Shown here: positions 57,753-64,000 of the stretch, in pieces | Position numbering within the stretch: the stretch's first letter is position 1 | How the letters are laid out: every line of letters begins with the position of its first letter | Assembly (NCBI GenBank): GCA_963693365.1 | Contig: CAVNZM010000010.1 | Location: forward strand, 4,092,001 to 4,156,000 | Reading direction: 5' to 3' | DNA from: Amoebidium appalachense | Lineage: Eukaryota; Ichthyosporea | DNA: 64,000 nucleotides | The notes under the pieces: generated by a model | Databases searched by the model: none | What the model saw: the letters and a program-made list of their open reading frames with translations, nothing else | Told to the model about the DNA's origin: nothing | Translations under genes and position numbers: made by a program

Positions 57753-57836
57753 ATCAAAAGTGAGCATCCAGTGAGCATCCACGCCTAAGGCAGCTAAGTT
57801 AGAGGGTTAACATCAAAGTGGCTACAAAGAGCACAC

Positions 57837-58682
57837 CTAACGATACCTGGTTTGCGTCTTTTTCAGACAACTATCTACGAAGTCTGTAGCAGTTAGGACT
57901 CCTTCAAAAAGCAAAGCCCCTTTCGTTTTTATGCCATCAGGACAAACAGAAAACAAACCCCGCCTCACAACCACAAAACTCGTCTTATATGCTGGTGTCA
58001 TCTTCGAACCTGAACGCTTCCAGAGTTCATGTTCTATTGTTCGCGCCAGAGATTTCGGATCCCTATCATTACAAACATTCTTGTTACAATCGTCGCTCGT
58101 TTCAGGGGCCGAACTAGTTGCTTCGGTGCTGCTTCCATCGTCATCCTCGCCATCTTCGACGTCTAGAAGTGAAACATCGTCAACATCCATCGGTGTTTCC
58201 CCACTGTGGTTCAATGAGGTTTCTTGATCTTGTGCCCGCAGCTTGCACGCTTCCATGCTCGTTTCCAGCAGCTCACGCCCACGTTTTCTAACCATTTCGT
58301 TTCTTCCCCCAGTCCTAACCTCCACATATACTTTTGGTGCTTTTTCCTTCGCCAGAACCCCCTTCCAATCATTCACTAACGCGGTCGCCAATTCTCTGAT
58401 TTCATTATCGCTGCTCTTTCTCATCTTCCCGACCACTTTTGATATTCCCGTGTCGATCATCATCTTGCTCGTTAGCGGGTAGCCTTTCAGTTTCCCTAGT
58501 ACTTCGAGTCTCTCTTCACGGGTTGCTGCAGGGTTCGTTAACGTTTTCTTGTGAGTCTCCACCTCCTTTAGGTCGACTACCCTTCCCAGGCTCTCCAAAG
58601 TCACCTGCTTGAGTGATGCCGTCTTGCTTGGCTCCTTGCGTGGACGAGGAGGGAGCGGAGTTCGGATAACGAACCGGTCCAT
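57837..58682 (-). CDS. TCEANC2: TCEANC2-like protein (TFIIS N-terminal and central-domain type)
   Basis: An intronless frame of 281 residues. The start MDRFVIRTP and the following QVTLESLGRVVDLKEVE resemble the beginning of animal TCEANC2. Residues about 25-110 form a TFIIS N-terminal (LW) domain ending in the typical IRELATALVNDWKGVL. About 125-150 (VRKRGRELLETSM) and about 210-275 (LARTIEHELWKRSG, then the rest) correspond to the central-domain part. An acidic Ser-rich insertion (about 165-200) makes it longer than the roughly 208-residue human protein. The TFIIS C-terminal zinc ribbon is absent, as in TCEANC2, so transcript-cleavage stimulation is not expected. It is probably a nuclear, RNA polymerase II-associated factor. 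The frame is open further upstream, but only through (GA)n repeats, so the Met at 58682 is chosen. Confidence 0.85.
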   Translation of the reverse strand: MDRFVIRTPLPPRPRKEPSKTASLKQVTLESLGRVVDLKEVETHKKTLTNPAATREERLEVLGKLKGYPLTSKMMIDTGISKVVGKMRKSSDNEIRELATALVNDWKGVLAKEKAPKVYVEVRTGGRNEMVRKRGRELLETSMEACKLRAQDQETSLNHSGETPMDVDDVSLLDVEDGEDDDGSSTEATSSAPETSDDCNKNVCNDRDPKSLARTIEHELWKRSGSKMTPAYKTSFVVVRRGLFSVCPDGIKTKGALLFEGVLTATDFVDSCLKKTQTRYR

Positions 58683-58755
58683 TTTCTGTTGGTTGACCAC
58701 GGCGAAAACACGGTGAAAGGCACCGCACAAAGAGTTCCCACTTATTAAAGCCTCT

Positions 58756-59119
<364 letters not shown>

Positions 59120-59734
59120 GCGCGCTCTCTCTCTTTCCCGCTCTCCCCCCCACTCTCTTTCTCTCTCCCCCGCCACCTGCCCTTTCCCTCCCTCGTTTTC
59201 TCTCTATCACTCTGTATTTCGCCTTGTCTCGCTCTCACTCCAACACACCCCTCTCCCTCACTTTCTCACTCGTTGTCTCTACAACGGTGAGACGCGTGTG
59301 TGTTGGCAGATGAGCTTTGTATGTGTGCGGGTTCTAGTAGTGCCTTCAGCTTAAAGATTACTAATGAGAAGTGATATAGTGGTAATCATATTAAACCCAC
59401 ATAACCTGTGAGGTCGTGCGTTTAGCTAACACGTTTAGAAGTGCCTAAGCTGCCTCATCGTTTTGTTTGACCCCGGTTTCACACTTATGCATTAGTAGGC
59501 TGGTAGCTTTCAGTGTGCTCACGAGCGTGCTTAGTTGACATTTTTGAGTATAAAGAAATCGTTGATTTTCATAGACCTATTTGAAAACCTAGTTGTAGAA
59601 CTAATTGTACATGTATACTGAAACTTGGAAAGCCATCAATCCTACTGTAGCCCAGGTTTATACAACGGTTGCCCCAAAAGTTGAACTTCACTTGAAACGC
59701 TCTGTGGAATGCTCTGTGGTGGTCATGTACGTTG

Positions 59735-59815
59735 TGACGTCACATACCACCAGATTTAACACATTTCGTAATTGGCTACAAATCATTTAAATATCGCAAT
59801 TTAGCACTTGATTGG
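59735..59815. promoter_or_regulatory. CRE palindrome and inverted CCAAT boxes between TCEANC2 and ARID4
   Basis: A perfect TGACGTCA (59735-59742) is followed by AATTGGCT (about 59769) and GATTGGTT (about 59810). It lies in the divergent intergenic region between the minus-strand TCEANC2-like gene and plus-strand ARID4, just upstream of possible 5' exons. Which gene it serves is unclear. Confidence 0.4.
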
Positions 59816-59849
59816 TTTTTCTAATGGGCATTGGAAATTCCAGGGCGAT

Positions 59850-60502
59850 CATAACGGTCACAACGCGCTCACGGCTCCAAAAACACAAAACTTCGGGTGG
59901 AAGTGCAAGGTCAGATAGGGAAGGAAGGGAAGGAGGGAGCCTTCTAAAGCGAAGGAACATTGCTCGTTTTGGGACTGAGCAACGGACGTTTATGACACTT
60001 ATTAAGGTTTATTTAAAGGGTTCTGAACGCGTGGATGTGGAAAAGTGAGTGATTGTTGGAAGGCTGTATAGGAGTTCAGTGTGCAGGAGGCAACCGTTTG
60101 ACCCGAATACTTTCATCTGCTTTTTCTTAGTTGTTGGGTCAGAAGCTTACTGCGGAGCCATTTCAGCTTTGAAAATTCTCTACGCCACCAAGCAACAATC
60201 CAAAGGGTAAGTTTTTTGTTGTGTGACCCTTTGTCTCTTTTTCAAACAGTAGGTTTAGGTAGGGGAGGCTGGGTGTTGATTGCACTACGTGAATCCTTCG
60301 TGTTGTGTGTGTCCCCAACATCTGCAGCCCGGATGATCAGGTCTCAAGATTGCGAGGCCGCGATGAATCCAATCATTTTGATGTTCTTAAATAAGTCTTT
60401 TACACTCAAGTTCTCTCTGCTGTTGTAGAGCCAAGACATCTGTTAACTCAACCCTGATCTGCAGAAGTGCTGTTAATGCCTTTACCACGTGCTGTTCAAC
60501 AG
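59850..60502 (+). other. Possible non-coding 5' exons of ARID4
   Basis: Splice-like borders bracket short segments: a segment ending GGAAAA|GTGAGTG (about 60045), TTCTTAG|60131-60206|GTAAGT and TTGTAG|60429-about 60502|GTTCG. The first two join in an open frame of weak character; the third introduces a stop. They could be 5' UTR exons of ARID4 or of an independent transcript. No protein family is recognised. Confidence 0.25.
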
Positions 60503-60972
60503 GTTCGTTTGATATTTCGTTGATGCCCTTGTCGCATCTTTGCGAGCGTTCGTAGCGCACTCTCTATCAAAGTCGTGCTGCATAGAATTTTAGCCGGTCT
60601 TGAGCAGTTTTTCTACTCCGATGCCTCGCAAAAGCCTAACTCCCCACCAGTGCTCCCCCCCCCCCCCCCCCTTCCCCTCTCCCCCCCCTTCTCTTCCTTC
60701 CCCCTCCCCCCTTCCCCCTCCCCCTTCGGTTTCTCTCCTTTACACCATACTTTGGGAATTTCCTTCTTTCTTGTGGATAGGAATAATGCCTTACCGTGGA
60801 TCTGGGTTCTCCACAGGTTCTTCTCCTAAACACTGCGGTCGGGATTGTAGTGTCGGGCACGGTTGCCCGTTTCATTCGCACGAGTGTAATGTTGCCAGTT
60901 TCTTGTGCAAGAGGCACTAATCATCACTAGAAATGACAAATACAAGAGCGTTGATTTACAAGTGAAGGCACC

Positions 60973-61929
60973 ATGGGGTCCAACAACGTCTCGGACCTGC
61001 CTGTGCTCAAACCCGGAACAGAGGTTGGTGTGTGGACTGATGTTCTCTGATGTGAACAAATCATTTTTTTTTTGCTTGAGTTTTTTTCACATATCGATTG
61101 ATGAATTCGATCCTGAGTGAAGTTCTTGATTCTCACCGCTTGACTGAGAAGTGGAGCCTTCGACTGTTTTGTTCTTTCTCTCTCTCTCTCTCTCCCCCCC
61201 CCCCCCCCCCCCCCCCCCCCACACACACACACAGGAAGAAAGAATTATTCACACTCCCAGATTACTGTTGCACGATCCATCTACATGCACTGTGCTCAAT
61301 CCCCCTTCTCCTCTCCCCGTCCCACCGTCTGTCTCCACCCACTTACACACAGCACACACACACACACACACACACACAAGAACTTCTACTGCAGCCCTCC
61401 CCCCCCCCCCCCCCCCCACCCACCCACCCCACCCCCTCCCCCCTCCCTCCACCCGCACGTGAGTGACACACAAATCAACACTCTCTCACCCGCGTGCAAG
61501 CACAAATGCACACCTGGCCCCATGTTTCAAAATCCTCACCGCCCCCTTTCTCCCACTCATGCCTTCACCCCATTCCGAGCCGTTTTATGCTCTTGCCTCC
61601 TCATCTCATCCAATAACCGTGTACTCTCTTACTTCACCTCATTTGACAATGACCATGTTTTCCTTCAACCATCTCATCAGGTCACAGCCCGGTTCCGTGG
61701 TGCGTTCTGCCTGGCTAAGGTGACACGTGTTCAGCCACACGTGACTGTGACGGTTGCATTTGAGGACAGAAGCCTCGGCAGTGCCACAGTAGATGCTAGT
61801 GATGTGGTGGGGAACATACGGACAAAGGCACGAGTGCAGGTGTGTGGTGTGTTTGTGTGTACCTTGTATCTGTCTCTGCCTCTGTCTCTCTGTCTCCTTT
61901 CTTCTCTCTCCCTCTCTCTCCCTCTCTTG

Positions 61930-61961
<32 letters not shown>

Positions 61962-63480
61962 TCTCTCTCTCTCTCTCTCTCTCGCTCTCCATCCCCTCCG
62001 CCCCTCTCTCTCCCCCCTCTCTTGCTCTCTCCTTCCCCCCTTTCTCCCCCCCCCCCCCCCCCCCCTCTCTCTCTTGTCTCTTTTCCCTTTACCTTTCTTC
62101 TCGTTCTATTCCTCTTGCTCTCACACTTTGTCACAAACTTTTTCATTACCCCTCCCCCCTGCCTTCAACTCTCTTTCTCTTTCCATCCCCTCCCCCTTGC
62201 TCTTACTTCCCCCCCTTCCTCCCCCTCAACACTCCTCCCTCACTTTCCCTATGTTCGTGTGTGTGTATGTGCTTGGGTGTCCCCTGCCTTTCCCCCCCCC
62301 CCCCCCCCCCTTCTTCCTGGAAAAAAAAAAAAAGAGAAAAGGAAAAAACACTGATGAGAAGGATCTCTCCCCCCCACCGGAGGGGAGGTGGAGGGGGGAG
62401 GGGGGGGGGGATGAGGGGAGGGAGGACAGAACAAGTCTTATCGAATCTTTTAAATTTTTTAAGGCTTCAAATTCTTCCCACCTTTTTTGCACGGGCACAT
62501 ATTCAGTGGGTTACTGACCTTTCATTTTCAGGTGCGCATGACCCAGAAACGTCACAGGCACACGGCTGGAGACTCAGACAGCGATGGGGAAGAGCAAGGA
62601 AAGAAACCCAAACGGACCAAGCATGGGGAGGGGGTGGAGGAGGAGGGGGAGTTGAGAGCGGCGGTGATTAAGAAGGTCACTGATAAGTCGCTCTATACTG
62701 TTGGTGTGTACCCCCTGGCTCACTCCTTCCCCTCCCCCCCCCCCCCCCCCCCCCCGCCTTCTCCCCCCCCTTTATTATGCATCCCCCCCCCCCCCCCCCA
62801 ACCCCCACCCCCACCCCCCCTCACCCACTCTCCCCTCGTTTCTGCAATTCCCCTCTCTTGCTTTTCCCACCGTGTTCTGCATTTTACACCCCCTTCCTCT
62901 CCTCTTTGCCAACACTAACAACACGACCGCCATAGAACACACACACACACACGGGCACGTGTATCTTATATCACAACGGATAAATAACGGAAGAAGTTGG
63001 GGGTGAGTGGGTTTGTGGCTCTGGGGGGGGGGGGGGGGGGGGGGGGGGCGGCACAGGAAATGTTAAGGAGCAGAGAATGTGGCAGGCACACATGTGATAG
63101 ATGGGGGAGGAGAGGGAGTGGGGGGGGAGGCACTCCCCCTCCCCCTGACTGTGTGTTCTTCGTATCTATAACACATTTATCTCCCCTCCCCCCTCCCCCC
63201 TCGACCACCACCCACTCACCCACTCACCCATCCTCCACCCCTCGTTCCACAAACTGGTCTCATGTTTTTGCCACTGGCACATGACACACCCTCGGCTAAT
63301 TTCTCTGAACCAATTATTAAAAAGCATTTTTTTGGGGGGGGGCTAACCCTTATTTTTTTTTCCATCAGACTTCGAGGATGGGGATGTTGTGACTCTGCGG
63401 CGCAGTGGCATTCTTCTGAATGCCGCAGACGATACAGTGGCATCGGATAGCGGGTCTACCTCGGATGGGCCACAGGCAAG
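60973..63480 (+). CDS. ARID4: ARID4 (RBBP1-type) N-terminal Tudor exons, 3' part outside the window
   Basis: Exons 60973-61023, 61681-61839, 62532-62703 and 63369-63480 (last donor AAG|GTGGAG) join in phase to about 164 residues. The protein starts MGSNNVSDLPVLKPGTEVTA. RFRGAFCLAKV and the next ~50 residues match the first Tudor domain of ARID4A/B. After a basic Ser/Asp/Glu-rich linker (HRHTAGDSDSDGEE, KKPKRTKHGE), AAVIKKVTDKSLYTVDFEDGDVVTLRRSGILLN matches the second Tudor repeat. ARID4 proteins are nuclear subunits of Sin3/HDAC co-repressor complexes that bind the retinoblastoma protein; the Tudor repeats contribute chromatin binding. The ARID and chromo domains would lie to the right. Whether the gene is ARID4A- or ARID4B-like cannot be said; it may predate that split. 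A GC-AG reading of the last donor (CAG|GCAAGG) is possible. Confidence 0.87.
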
Positions 63481-64000
63481 GTGGAGGGCCTTATTTTATT
63501 TATTTATTTACTTATTTATATGTTTATTTTGGGTGGGTTGATGGTGGCGGTGGTGGTGGTGGTGGGGGCGGAAGGGGGGGGGGGGGGGGGGGGGGGGAGG
63601 GAGGGGGAATTGCTGTTGCTTGATCAAGCACTCAGGTATGGGTCTTTCTGTCTTTGCCTGTGCCTTTTTCGTTCTCCGTTCTTCGGATATGTGTGTGTGT
63701 GTGTGTGTTAGGGGGGGGGATTGTGTTGATTGCTGGTGGGCCCCCCTCTGCCCCCCGGTGCCCCCCCACACACAAACGCACACACACACAGGTATTCATG
63801 TTGTAGTATGTGTGATTGGAAGATACACATCCGCCTGTTGGTAAGTCGGGTGCATTTGTGTGTGTGTGTGTGTGTGTGTGTGTATTTGTGTGTCTGTATT
63901 CGTGTCGACGAAAATCCCAATTAAAACCCAAACTATCTCATTTTCCCATAGTGTTGCATTTTTGCAAATTGGTGATTAAGGAAGGTGTGTAGTTGAAGTT
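63481..64000. other. ARID4 intron, right edge
   Basis: It contains poly-G (63570-63598), (GT)n and short unique stretches. Two acceptor-like sites (CTCAG at about 63634, CCATAG at about 63951) lead into frames that do not resemble ARID4 or that stop, so no further exon is called. Confidence 0.4.

Larger units (their letters stand above)
56927..57836. other. Intergenic segment with repeat copies and G runs
   Basis: This holds the two diverged repeat copies (57035, 57437), G-rich tracts at 57415-57434 and 57532-57630, and the probable 3' UTR of the TCEANC2-like gene at its right end. No coding exon is seen. Confidence 0.5.

Noticed and set aside
59360-59440. Possible tRNA relic (ATATAGTGGTAATC followed by GAGGTCGTGCG)
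   Set aside because: It has no valid TTCRA loop and no closing acceptor stem.
63635-63695. Further ARID4 exon between CTCAG and TAT|GTGTGTG
   Set aside because: Phase fits, but the encoded peptide is Cys/Leu-rich and unlike the expected acidic region.
63951-63995. Further ARID4 exon after CCATAG
   Set aside because: In the required phase it reaches a stop after about ten codons and does not resemble ARID4.

Overview
The window is eukaryotic nuclear DNA. Protein-coding exons are small and scattered, and the introns are packed with (GT)n, (GA)n, (TA)n, poly-G and poly-C tracts. Exons were reconstructed by hand by combining open frames, GT..AG borders and codon phase. Four genes look animal-like: SETD7, ARID4, TCEANC2 and a class C GPCR. 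With an 18S rRNA fragment of ordinary eukaryotic type and Copia and LINE retroelements alongside, this suggests a holozoan (a unicellular relative of animals or an early-branching animal). The species cannot be named from sequence alone.

Layout. 1-2417: low-complexity DNA. 2418-8397 (minus): a decayed Ty1/Copia element whose gag is split by a 719-bp A-tailed insertion flanked by a 15-bp target-site duplication. 9139-15058 (minus): a four-exon class C GPCR of 1054 residues. Its ectodomain looks like a bacterial family-1 solute-binding protein. 15059-18901: intergenic, mostly microsatellite. 18902-36175 (minus): a 22-exon gene for a predicted 1262-residue type II membrane protein with receptor-L-like repeats. 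Every exon junction keeps frame. 37596-41809 (plus): an apparently intact LINE with two overlapping ORFs and a 40-base poly(A) tail. 44627-56318 (minus): a complete 12-exon SETD7 orthologue of 402 residues (MORN repeats plus SET domain). 56677-56926: an isolated 18S rRNA fragment. 57837-58682 (minus): intronless TCEANC2-like gene. 60973 to the right edge (plus): 5' exons of an ARID4 orthologue.

The host genes show no operon-like link. SETD7, ARID4 and TCEANC2 are chromatin or transcription factors; the other two are membrane receptors. The most unusual signals are structural: a minisatellite that begins inside a SETD7 exon and carries its splice donor, decayed exon copies in the L-domain gene, splice acceptors formed from CA repeats, a polarity shared by most compound (T)n/(GT)n/(GA)n-(G)n tracts, and a dispersed repeat whose best copies each follow a poly-G run. 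No database search was possible, so family names rest on motif and alignment recognition.
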